17,910 nt of DNA from Eshraghiella sp964576255. Lineage in GTDB: Bacteria; Bacillota; Clostridia; Lachnospirales; Lachnospiraceae. The translations under genes and the position numbers were made by a program. Shown in pieces: positions 1 through 7,157 of the stretch. How positions within the stretch are numbered: the first letter of the stretch is position 1; every line of letters begins with the position of its first letter. Where the stretch lies: the NCBI GenBank assembly GCA_964576255.1, contig CAZNUK010000048.1, positions 1-17,910 on the forward strand, given 5' to 3'. The notes under the pieces are model-generated. The model ran no database searches. It was given only the letters and a program-made list of their open reading frames with translations, and was not told where the DNA came from.

Positions 1-649
1 TTTCAGCAAAGCTCATAACACCTGTAACAACCTCACTTCTAATCATAAAAGGAGGAATGCAATATGTGAAGCCTCTGTCAATCATAAAATCTCTTGCATA
101 GGAAATAACGGCAGAATGAAGTCTAGCAATATCTCCCATAAGATAATAGAAACCATTACCTGCAACCTTTCTTGCGCTGTCAAGGTCAATTCCATTAAAT
201 GTTTCCATAATTTCTGAATGATATGGAATTTCAAAATCAGGGACAACAGGCACTCCATATTTCTGAATTTCAATATTTTCGCTGTCATCTTTTCCAATTG
301 GAACGCTTGGGTCAATAATATTAGGAATTACCATCATTATCTTTTTAACTTTTTCTTCAAGCTCCGCTTCCTTTACTTCAAGTTCAGCAAGTCTCTCTGA
401 ATTGGCAGTTACCTGTTTTTTAACCTCTTCGGCTTCTTCTCTCTTGCCCTGTCCCATTAATGCGCCAATCTGCTTAGATAATTTATTGCGCTCTGCTCTT
501 AAATTATCAGCTTCCTGCTTGGCAGCTCTTGACTCCTCATCAAGGGCAATTACTTCATCAACTAATGGAAGCTTTGCATCCTGGAATTTCTTTTTGATAT
601 TTTCTTTTACAATGTCAGGATTTTCTCTGACAAATCTCATATCTAACAT
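1..649 (-). CDS. serS: Seryl-tRNA synthetase, N-terminal half (cut by window edge)
   Basis: Charges tRNA-Ser with serine in the cytoplasm. The window holds the first 216 codons of a protein normally about 425 residues long; the 3' part lies before position 1. The start MLDMRFVRENPD is the classic SerS N-terminus and has GGAGG six bases upstream. Residues about 30-105 are a charged helical stretch (DEESRAAKQEADNLRAERNK onward), the long coiled-coil arm that grips the tRNA. PNIIDPSVP and the following ETFNGIDLDSARKVAG segment lead into the class II catalytic core, and GFTYCIPPFMIRSE corresponds to the motif 1 area. Motifs 2 and 3 are outside the window. The start lies 16 bases after the HD-GYP stop with no terminator between them, so serS is probably the distal gene of the parA-parB transcription unit. 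Confidence 0.96.
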   Translation of the reverse strand, partial: MLDMRFVRENPDIVKENIKKKFQDAKLPLVDEVIALDEESRAAKQEADNLRAERNKLSKQIGALMGQGKREEAEEVKKQVTANSERLAELEVKEAELEEKVKKIMMVIPNIIDPSVPIGKDDSENIEIQKYGVPVVPDFEIPYHSEIMETFNGIDLDSARKVAGNGFYYLMGDIARLHSAVISYARDFMIDRGFTYCIPPFMIRSEVVTGVMSFAE

Positions 650-665
650 ATTTTTCCTCCTAAAT

Positions 666-1721
666 CTATTCTACTGAATCTGTTATAAATAACGTTAAAT
701 ACTCAGTTAAATCACGAATGATTTCTTCTTCATAAGGATTACCATTTGCATCCTTAATGAGACGAATTACCGGTCTGTCCGGAAGTCCCCTGTTCTGGGA
801 AACAACCACCGCTTCATCTCCTTCGTTAGTTATTACATGGCTTTTATTTGGAAACCATGCAATATTATTAATTACTAAATTCACCACTTCGTAGTCAAAA
901 AGATAGGCTCCTATAGTTCTTAAATACTCAATTACCTCATTAACCTTTCTCTTTCTATATCCAATTCCGTTAACAAGCTCATCAAAATAATCACATATCG
1001 AGACAATTTTAACCTCTGTAGGAATTCTCTCACTTTTTTTATGGAATGGATAACCACTTCCGTCCTCTCTCTCATGATGGGAAAGAACAACTAATTTTAC
1101 AAGCTCCGGTGTCCAGTCATGACCATTAATTATTTCATATCCTTGAATCACATGACGGCGATATGTCATTTTATCTGCTGAGATTGTCTCTTCTATTTCA
1201 ACATCATAATAATTTAAATCAATATCGCATAATCCAATGTCATGTAAAAGTCCCCCCATTCCTATTATCCGAAGCTGTTCATTATCAAGTCGCATCTTAA
1301 TTCCCATAACAACGGACATAACCGCAACATCTATCATATGGGTATATATGTCTGTACTTTTTTTCTTAATTTCAAACATACAATCCGCCACATTGTCATC
1401 TTCAATGACATTCTTAATTATATTGTATGCTTCTTCTGAAACTTCTCTCATCTCTGAATCATCATTAAACCGGATTCTGTTGCTAATCGCCTGCTCAATG
1501 CTGACACGAATATCCTTATTAATTGCTTCTGTAGAAAAACTATCTACTTCTATAGATTCAACTCGTACCCAAACAGAATTAATTTTGTTATCTATGAGCT
1601 TGGCAACTATTTCCTGGGTGACCTTAACTCCGTCATTTAAAAGCACCACGCCACTATCATTAATCACACTCCTAGCTAAAATTGCATTTTCAGGAATATT
1701 ATTAACATCTACATTCTTCAT
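666..1721 (-). CDS. HD-GYP domain protein, possible cyclic-di-GMP phosphodiesterase
   Basis: A 351-residue soluble protein with no signal peptide or membrane segment. Residues about 8-55 (IPENAILARSVINDSGVVLL onward) form the small N-terminal module often seen before HD-GYP domains. The HD-GYP domain spans about 120-290: H128, HDIG at 160-163, H190 in HVIQGYEII, HHEREDGSGYP at 215-225, and D244 in SICDYFDEL. These are the expected metal-binding positions and the GYP signature. The family hydrolyses cyclic di-GMP, or in some members cGAMP. One oddity is that the lysine usual after HDIG is leucine here (HDIGLCDI), and the following segment is short and acidic, so activity is uncertain. There is GGAGG 9 bases before the ATG. 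The gene follows DUF4446 by 17 bases and precedes serS by 16, so it should be co-transcribed with parA-parB. Confidence 0.87.
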   Translation of the reverse strand: MKNVDVNNIPENAILARSVINDSGVVLLNDGVKVTQEIVAKLIDNKINSVWVRVESIEVDSFSTEAINKDIRVSIEQAISNRIRFNDDSEMREVSEEAYNIIKNVIEDDNVADCMFEIKKKSTDIYTHMIDVAVMSVVMGIKMRLDNEQLRIIGMGGLLHDIGLCDIDLNYYDVEIEETISADKMTYRRHVIQGYEIINGHDWTPELVKLVVLSHHEREDGSGYPFHKKSERIPTEVKIVSICDYFDELVNGIGYRKRKVNEVIEYLRTIGAYLFDYEVVNLVINNIAWFPNKSHVITNEGDEAVVVSQNRGLPDRPVIRLIKDANGNPYEEEIIRDLTEYLTLFITDSVE

Positions 1722-1738
1722 TCAATATACCTCCACTT

Positions 1739-2254
1739 TTATTCAACAACATTACTGTCTGAATTAATAGCTTCGGTAAGGGCTTTCTTCTCTTCATCAC
1801 ATAATGTAATGTAGCTTTCCCCTTTTACAATTTCCTTAATATACGTATAGCAACCCTCTCTGCTGTGCATTGCGTTGATTAAGTATCCATTGTTACACTT
1901 ATCAAGCATCGCCAAAGCAAAGCTAAGTTTGCCCCCCATTTCATTAAATGCATCATATTTAACAATGCCGACTTTCTTATATACGGAAAGCATCTCTTCA
2001 TTGATTGCGTCTATACTAGCCTTATTGTTTTTAGCCTGCACCTTAAGACTGTCTATCTCTTTAAATCTTCTTAATACAACTTCCTCAAGATTATTTCCAT
2101 CTCTTCCCGTAAGGAATGCCTCGTGCTTCTTCTTAAGCTTGTCAAATGCAATCATATTATATATTACTACTGCTATTAATGCTATTACTAAAACAACTAA
2201 TCCAATAATAATATATGCATCATTTTCTTTAATTAAGTTAATAAACTGTGTCAT
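1739..2254 (-). CDS. DUF4446 family membrane-anchored protein
   Basis: 171 residues. One N-terminal membrane segment at about 14-35 (IIIGLVVLVIALIAVVIYNM) is followed by a short helical region. The conserved block VGIVKYDAFNEMGGKLSFA and the MHSREGCYTYIKEI segment (about 95-145) are what I recognise as DUF4446. No biochemical role is known to me for this family. The gene regularly follows parB in clostridia (recalled, not checked here). The soluble part is expected to be cytoplasmic. GGAGGGAG lies just upstream of the ATG, with 17 bases from the parB stop and 17 to the next gene, which indicates one operon. I can say no more about its function. Confidence 0.87.
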   Translation of the reverse strand: MTQFINLIKENDAYIIIGLVVLVIALIAVVIYNMIAFDKLKKKHEAFLTGRDGNNLEEVVLRRFKEIDSLKVQAKNNKASIDAINEEMLSVYKKVGIVKYDAFNEMGGKLSFALAMLDKCNNGYLINAMHSREGCYTYIKEIVKGESYITLCDEEKKALTEAINSDSNVVE

Positions 2255-2271
2255 TATTTCTCCCTCCAGTA

Positions 2272-3174
2272 TTATTTACGCTTAAGCAAGTCTACAATTC
2301 TTTCAAAATCATCCTGGGAATAATATTCAATTTCTATTTTCCCCTTGCTTTTATCCTTATTCTTGATAACAATTTTAGTTCCAACTGCCATCTTTAACTG
2401 CTCTTCCATATCTCTATATATAAAATCATTTTCCGGAAGCGCTTTTGGAGCTTTCTTAACCGGATTATTATATGCCTTAACTAATTTCTCAGTTTCTCTA
2501 ACGCTCAACTTTCTGTCGAATACTTCCATTGCCATATTGTACTGGTCCTCACCGTTTTCGACTCCAAGTAAAGTTCTGGCATGTCCGCTGGAAATCATAT
2601 CATCAATAAGCATCTTCTGTACTCTGTCATCCAGTTTTAGAAGTCTCATAGCATTGGTAACCGCAGCACGGCTCTTGGATACTTTCTCTGCAACCTCGTC
2701 CTGCTTAAGACTATATTCCTGGATTAATCTCTGATATGCAAGAGCTTCTTCGATAGGATTAAGGTCCTCTCTCTGAATGTTCTCAATGAGAGCAACCTCC
2801 ATAATCTCCTGATTACTGTAATCCTTGATTACAACAGGAACTTTCTTAAGACCTGCCATCTTAGCAGCTCTCCATCTACGCTCACCGGCAATAATTTCAT
2901 AGTATTTTTCTCTTTTTTTAACAATAAGAGGCTGAATAATTCCATATTGCTTAATGGATTCAGATAACTCCAACAAAGCATCTTCATCAAAATTATGTCT
3001 AGGCTGATCCCTGTTTGGTTCAACCTCATTAATATTAAGAACAACCTCCGCCGGCTCCTTAACAATTTTTTCTACTATTTTTTCAACTACTTTAGTCTCA
3101 GTCTTAGCTTCTACATTTCCTGAATCTGGAATAAGATTGCCAAGTCCTTTTCCTAATCCCTTTTTAACTGCCAT
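2272..3174 (-). CDS. parB: Chromosome partitioning protein ParB (Spo0J)
   Basis: Binds parS, loads as a CTP-dependent sliding clamp, spreads along origin-proximal DNA and recruits SMC; it also stimulates the ParA ATPase. 300 residues, a normal length. The N-terminus MAVKKGLGKGLG is the basic peptide that contacts ParA. The ParB/CTPase domain runs from about 44 to 145, with GERRWRAA at 97-104 and ENIQREDLNPIEEA at 131-144. The helix-turn-helix that reads parS is at about 155-181 (SLKQDEVAEKVSKSRAAVTN). The C-terminal dimerisation domain occupies about 250-300. A variable charged linker lies at 20-43 (EKIVEKIVKE). The ATG shares one base with the parA stop (TAATG), and its GAGGAG site lies inside parA, so translation is coupled. 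Two parS sites lie 0.9 kb upstream. Confidence 0.97.
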   Translation of the reverse strand: MAVKKGLGKGLGNLIPDSGNVEAKTETKVVEKIVEKIVKEPAEVVLNINEVEPNRDQPRHNFDEDALLELSESIKQYGIIQPLIVKKREKYYEIIAGERRWRAAKMAGLKKVPVVIKDYSNQEIMEVALIENIQREDLNPIEEALAYQRLIQEYSLKQDEVAEKVSKSRAAVTNAMRLLKLDDRVQKMLIDDMISSGHARTLLGVENGEDQYNMAMEVFDRKLSVRETEKLVKAYNNPVKKAPKALPENDFIYRDMEEQLKMAVGTKIVIKNKDKSKGKIEIEYYSQDDFERIVDLLKRK

Positions 3175-3944
3175 TATTCATCTTCTCCTCTATGTATAAC
3201 TTCATCAGCCAACAATCTATAGCTTTCTGCACCTGCTGATTTTGGATCATATAAATTGATTGGTACACCGTGGCTTGGCGCCTCCGCAAGTCTGATATTT
3301 CTAGGAATAATTGTCTTATATATTGTCTGCTTAAGATTTTCCTTAACATTCTCCACAACCTGAAGAGAAAGATTGGTTCGTGCATCATACATCGTAAATA
3401 CAACTCCCTCCATCTCCAAATCAGGATTAAGTCTTTTCTTAACCAGATTAATTGTATGAATAAGCTGGGATAATCCCTCCAAAGCATAATATTCACACTG
3501 AATTGGCACCAAAACTGTATCAGATGCAGTCATTGCGTTAACCGTAAGCATGGACAAAGAAGGTGGACAATCCACAATAACAAAATCATAATTATCTCTG
3601 ACTTTATTTATTTCCTTCTGTAAAATATATTCTCTTTCATCCACACCTATCAAATCTATCTCTGCACCTGCCAAATTTACATTGGAAGGCATAACATCTA
3701 AATTGTCCAAAACATTTTTGATAATACACTCATTTACCGTACATTCACCTAACATAAGCTCATATATGGTATTTTCGACATTATTCTTATCTACGCCAAG
3801 TCCGCTGGTAGTATTTCCCTGAGGGTCCACATCTACAACCAGTACTTTCTGACCCGCTTCAGCTAGACATGCCGATAAGTTAATTGATGTAGTAGTTTTG
3901 CCAACTCCACCCTTCTGGTTGGCAACAGCAATTATTCTTCCCAT
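3174..3944 (-). CDS. parA: Chromosome partitioning ATPase ParA (Soj)
   Basis: A Walker-type ATPase that binds DNA non-specifically in the ATP state and, with ParB, positions the origin; in Bacillus it also modulates DnaA. 256 residues. Deviant Walker A KGGVGKTT at 11-18 (K11 and K16), DVDPQGN at 38-44 and Walker B FVIVDCPPS at 121-129 with D125 are all present. An ATG 60 bases further upstream is in frame, but I chose the one giving MGRIIAVANQKGG, because that is the family N-terminus and GGAGG stands 6 bases before it. A promoter with an extended -10 lies immediately upstream, so parA probably opens its own transcript, although read-through from the coiled-coil gene is possible. Confidence 0.97.
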   Translation of the reverse strand: MGRIIAVANQKGGVGKTTTSINLSACLAEAGQKVLVVDVDPQGNTTSGLGVDKNNVENTIYELMLGECTVNECIIKNVLDNLDVMPSNVNLAGAEIDLIGVDEREYILQKEINKVRDNYDFVIVDCPPSLSMLTVNAMTASDTVLVPIQCEYYALEGLSQLIHTINLVKKRLNPDLEMEGVVFTMYDARTNLSLQVVENVKENLKQTIYKTIIPRNIRLAEAPSHGVPINLYDPKSAGAESYRLLADEVIHRGEDE

Positions 3945-3974
3945 AGCTTTCCTCCATCTGCATCGTGTTCCTCT

Positions 3975-3983
3975 ATTATAACA
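3975..3983 (-). promoter_or_regulatory. Extended -10 promoter element of parA
   Basis: On the minus strand the 9-mer TGTTATAAT is a perfect -10 hexamer with the TGn extension. No good -35 stands 16-18 bases upstream (TGGAAT at 18 is poor), which is tolerated by extended -10 promoters. Transcription would start near 3968, about 24 bases before the parA ATG. The perfect parS lies roughly 45 bases upstream of the -10, so ParB spreading could affect this promoter (inference). Confidence 0.6.
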
Positions 3984-4028
3984 CTTTACAGATTGTAATT
4001 CCATAGTTTATTTCTTAATTTTATATTA

Positions 4029-4044
4029 TGTTTCACGTGAAACA
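4029..4044. other. parS: parS centromere site, perfect
   Basis: TGTTTCACGTGAAACA is identical to the canonical 16-bp palindromic parS bound by the ParB helix-turn-helix. It lies in the 200-base gap between the coiled-coil gene and parA, about 9 kb from the dnaN-proximal half of the origin. The parA and parB genes are immediately downstream. Confidence 0.96.
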
Positions 4045-4078
4045 TTGGTTATAATCTCATAGTGAATGAAGTAGAATA

Positions 4079-4111
4079 AACTGTGATTCAAGAGGCAATC
4101 ACAAAACAGTT
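4079..4111. other. Imperfect hairpin between the two parS sites
   Basis: TGTGATT (4082-4088) and AATCACA (4097-4103) form a 7-bp inverted repeat around an 8-base loop. An outer AACTG/CAGTT pair (4079-4083 and 4107-4111) can extend it if five bases bulge. In the minus-strand transcript it follows the coiled-coil gene and could end that transcript, but only a mixed U-rich stretch follows, not a clean U run. A weak terminator or a protein site are both possible. Confidence 0.35.
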
Positions 4112-4140
4112 CATCATAACAAGAAAAAGCTCCACGCGAA

Positions 4141-4156
4141 TGTTTCACGTGAAACT
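4141..4156. other. parS: parS site, 15 of 16, inside the end of a gene
   Basis: TGTTTCACGTGAAACT differs from canonical parS only in its last base. Its reverse complement supplies the codons AGT TTC ACG TGA, which are the last three sense codons (S-F-T) and the stop of the coiled-coil gene. It lies 97 bases (between-site spacing 96) from the perfect parS, which is close enough for two ParB clamps to load side by side. Confidence 0.93.
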
Positions 4157-4534
4157 TTTATCTTTAAGTACTTCTCTGACTGCATTAGCACAAGCAATGA
4201 CTTCTTCAACTTCTGAAAGCTTTTCCAACAGTTCTTCCTGTCTAATCTTCAAATCAGTTAATTCCATCTCTCGTAAATTAATAATTTCCTGAAGAGAATC
4301 AATTTCAGCAAACTCATTTACTTTTGCAACCTGAGATGAAGACAAAATCATATATGAGGTATCCATTGAAGCTTTAATGTCTTGCAAATTATTTTTTGAC
4401 TCTTCTATAGTCTTAGTTATTCTGGAAATATCAATTTCAATCATATTTAGCTGTGAACGATAGGAATCTTTAATTTCCATTAAAAAGCTAATAATTCTTG
4501 CAATATTTTTCTTATCGTTATTATATAGGAACAT
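4145..4534 (-). CDS. Small coiled-coil protein of unknown function
   Basis: 129 residues. I do not recognise a family. The start chosen is the ATG giving MFLYNNDKKN, with GGAGG six bases upstream; an in-frame TTG 12 bases earlier overlaps that ribosome site and is unlikely. After a short head the protein is almost wholly predicted helix with heptad-like spacing: about 8-60 (MEIKDSYRSQLNMIEIDISR onward) and about 75-125 (EIINLREMELTDLKIRQEEL onward), separated by a serine-rich turn SYMILSSSQ. It has no membrane segment, Walker motif or helix-turn-helix. The gene follows rsmG by 15 bases, so it belongs to the mnmE-mnmG-rsmG unit, and its last codons are a parS site. Its position matches that of noc in Bacillus, but nothing in its sequence resembles Noc. 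A structural or adaptor role is only a guess. Confidence 0.8.
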   Translation of the reverse strand: MFLYNNDKKNIARIISFLMEIKDSYRSQLNMIEIDISRITKTIEESKNNLQDIKASMDTSYMILSSSQVAKVNEFAEIDSLQEIINLREMELTDLKIRQEELLEKLSEVEEVIACANAVREVLKDKSFT

Positions 4535-4549
4535 AATTTCCTCCAATTA

Positions 4550-5263
4550 TTATTTTAAAGGTTCTTTTGATGGTAATCCTGCTTTTCTTGGATATTTTTT
4601 ATTAGTATTGTTTACTTTCCTAATAATTACAAAAGCTCTGGTAATATCAGTGTTAGGTATATTATAGAATATTGTTTCCTCTATCACACCTCCAAGCTGT
4701 TTAACAGAATTAGAAGCAGCATTAATCTCATCCTTACAATCTTCAGCTTTGTATGCTACAAAGTATCCGCCTTTTTTAACAAAAGGAAGACAATACTCCA
4801 AAAGAGTGGAGAGATTGGCAACAGCTCTGGATACACATAAATCGTAGCCTTCTCTTTCTTTAGGAAGTCTTGCAAAATCTTCAGCTCGTCCATGCTGACA
4901 GTTAAGCTTTGAAAGCCCAAGTTCGTCACCAACTTCTTTTAAGAAATTAATTCTTTTATTAAGAGAATCTAATAAGGTAATCTTCTTTTCAGGATAAAAT
5001 ATTTTAAGTACCACTCCAGGAAAACCGGCGCCTGTTCCTACATCAATTATTGAATTTATTTTATCCATGTCAAAAACCTTGGAAATAAGTATACTATCAA
5101 TAAAATGTTTAATAACAACTTCCTCATATTCAGTTATGGCTGTAAGATTCATTACTTTATTTTTTTCAACAAGCATTTCATAATACTTATTGAGCTGCAT
5201 AATTATTGAATCAGATGGTTCAAGTCCGATACTTTCAAGACTATCCTTCAAATAATTGCTCAT
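4550..5263 (-). CDS. rsmG: 16S rRNA (guanine-527-N7)-methyltransferase RsmG
   Basis: Methylates N7 of G527 in the 530 loop of 16S rRNA using S-adenosylmethionine; loss gives low-level streptomycin resistance in several species. 237 residues, normal for the family. The Rossmann methyltransferase core has the SAM loop DVGTGAGFPG at 74-83 and the acidic end of the next strand at LLDS (97-100). SRAVANL at 145-151 and the C-terminal signature KYPRKAGLPSKEPL at 223-236 identify RsmG specifically. The start MSNYLKDSLES is chosen because GGAGG stands just before it and longer in-frame readings are unlike the family. The ATG lies one base past the mnmG stop, so translation is probably coupled. Confidence 0.96.
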   Translation of the reverse strand: MSNYLKDSLESIGLEPSDSIIMQLNKYYEMLVEKNKVMNLTAITEYEEVVIKHFIDSILISKVFDMDKINSIIDVGTGAGFPGVVLKIFYPEKKITLLDSLNKRINFLKEVGDELGLSKLNCQHGRAEDFARLPKEREGYDLCVSRAVANLSTLLEYCLPFVKKGGYFVAYKAEDCKDEINAASNSVKQLGGVIEETIFYNIPNTDITRAFVIIRKVNNTNKKYPRKAGLPSKEPLK

Positions 5264-5264
5264 A

Positions 5265-7139
5265 TTACCTCCGCTTTTGCTCCATATATACCAACAATAC
5301 AGATATATCCGCCGGGGACACTCCTGATATTCTGGAAGCCTGTCCAATAGACCTTGGCATATAATTTTTTAATTTCTGTCTTGCCTCAATTCTTAAACTT
5401 CCAATATCATCATAATCTATATTTTCAGGTATTAATTTTCCTTCTAATTTCTTAAAATGTTCAACCTGTCTTAATTCTCTGGAAATGTAGCCTTCATACT
5501 TGAGATTAATGTTAACCTGTTCCCTAACATCAGCTCTAAGTTCTGGTCTATCCGGATCCAGATCCTTCAAAATATCATAATTAAGTTCCGGTCTTTTAAT
5601 AAGCTCAGCAAGACTAATTCCATTATTAAGAGTGGTACTGTTAAGACTCTTAAGAAGATTATTAACCTTTTCATTGCCTCCAACAGTTACTTTTTTAAGA
5701 CGATTAAGCTCTTCTTCAATTTGATTAATTTTTGTACAAACCTCATCATATCTTTCCTGAGATAAAAGTCCTACCTCATATCCTTTTTTATAAAGACGAA
5801 TATCAGCATTATCCTGACGCAACAAAAGTCTGTATTCAGCTCTGCTTGTCATCATTCTATAAGGCTCTTTATTTTCCTTAGTTACCAAATCATCAATAAG
5901 AACACCAATATATGCTTCTGAACGGTCAAGAACTAAAGGTTCCTTCCCTTTTACTTTCATTGCAGCATTAATTCCTGCTATCAAACCTTGAGCTGCAGCT
6001 TCTTCATAGCCTGAACTACCATTTAACTGTCCACCGGAGAACAGTCCTGATATTTTCTTAAACTCAAGGGAAGGCTTAAGCTGAATAGGATTAATACAAT
6101 CATATTCAATTGCATAAGCATTTCTTACAATTCTGGCATTTTCAAGACCTGGAACAGTTCTATACATTGCATATTGAACATCTTCAGGAAGAGAGCTACT
6201 CATTCCCCCAAGATAATATTCATTAGTATATAATCCTTCCGGCTCAATAAACACCTGATGTCTATCCTTATCTGCAAATCGCATAACTTTGTCTTCAATA
6301 GAAGGGCAGTAACGCGGACCTGTTCCATGAATAACACCTGAATAAAGTGGTGAACGGTCAATATTATTTCTAATTATTTCATGAGTATCTTCATTAGTAT
6401 AAGTTAACCAGCAGGACACCTGTTCCTTCTGAACAGAATCCGGGTCCGTTGAAAATGAAAAAGGTACAATTCTCTCATCTCCAAGCTGTTCTTCCATTTT
6501 ACTAAAATCAATACTTCTTCCATCAACTCTGGCAGGTGTACCTGTCTTAAAACGAAGAATATCTATTCCTAAATTTTCCAAAGATGATGTAAGGTGGTTG
6601 GCAGGTAACAAGCCATTAGGACCTGTATTATAACTGATATCGCCATAAATACATCTTGCCTGTAGATATGTTCCTGTACACAAAACAACTGCTTTGGTAT
6701 AATAATGTGCTCCGGAAAAAGTCTTAACACCCTTAACAACCCCGTCTTCAGCCAAAATTTCAGAAACCTCAGCCTGTCTAATGGTAAGATTATCTGTATT
6801 TTCTAAAACATCCCTCATAGACTGGGTATAACTTGCCTTATCCGCCTGAGCACGAAGAGAATGCACAGCTGGACCCTTGGAGCTATTAAGCATCTTGGAC
6901 TGAATAAAAGTTTTATCAATATTTTTGCCCATTTCCCCACCAAGAGCATCTATTTCCCTAACCAGATGACCCTTGGAGCTGCCACCAATATTAGGATTAC
7001 AAGGCATAAGGGCAATACTTTCCACACTAACTGTAAACATAATTGTGGACAAACCAAGTCTTGCACATGCAAGGGCTGCCTCACAACCAGCATGTCCGGC
7101 ACCCACTATAGCAACATCATATTCCTCTACAACATACAT
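5265..7139 (-). CDS. mnmG: tRNA uridine 5-carboxymethylaminomethyl modification enzyme MnmG (GidA)
   Basis: The FAD enzyme that, with MnmE, installs (carboxymethyl)aminomethyl groups on the wobble uridine U34 of several tRNAs. 624 residues, full length. The dinucleotide-binding fingerprint VGAGHAGCEAA is at 12-22, followed by MPCNPNIGGSSKGHLVREID at about 45-64. The two family signatures are visible: GPRYCPSIEDK and GGQLNGSSGYEEAAAQG. The C-terminal helical domain that contacts MnmE ends in SRISGVSPADISVLLVYME. The ribosome site is weak (AGGT, spacing about 8). The gene follows mnmE by 17-18 bases and is followed almost immediately by rsmG, the usual gidA-gidB order near origins. Confidence 0.97.
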   Translation of the reverse strand: MYVVEEYDVAIVGAGHAGCEAALACARLGLSTIMFTVSVESIALMPCNPNIGGSSKGHLVREIDALGGEMGKNIDKTFIQSKMLNSSKGPAVHSLRAQADKASYTQSMRDVLENTDNLTIRQAEVSEILAEDGVVKGVKTFSGAHYYTKAVVLCTGTYLQARCIYGDISYNTGPNGLLPANHLTSSLENLGIDILRFKTGTPARVDGRSIDFSKMEEQLGDERIVPFSFSTDPDSVQKEQVSCWLTYTNEDTHEIIRNNIDRSPLYSGVIHGTGPRYCPSIEDKVMRFADKDRHQVFIEPEGLYTNEYYLGGMSSSLPEDVQYAMYRTVPGLENARIVRNAYAIEYDCINPIQLKPSLEFKKISGLFSGGQLNGSSGYEEAAAQGLIAGINAAMKVKGKEPLVLDRSEAYIGVLIDDLVTKENKEPYRMMTSRAEYRLLLRQDNADIRLYKKGYEVGLLSQERYDEVCTKINQIEEELNRLKKVTVGGNEKVNNLLKSLNSTTLNNGISLAELIKRPELNYDILKDLDPDRPELRADVREQVNINLKYEGYISRELRQVEHFKKLEGKLIPENIDYDDIGSLRIEARQKLKNYMPRSIGQASRISGVSPADISVLLVYMEQKRR

Positions 7140-7157
7140 AAAATTTACCTGCCAAAA

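Noticed and set aside
1237..1767. 176-codon plus-strand open frame over the HD-GYP gene
   Set aside because: It is antisense to a gene with clear family motifs, has no ribosome site, and its serine/leucine/isoleucine-rich translation is typical of a shadow frame.
3164..3496. 110-codon minus-strand frame overlapping parA
   Set aside because: It is a shifted frame of parA; the parA frame holds all ATPase motifs and a good start.
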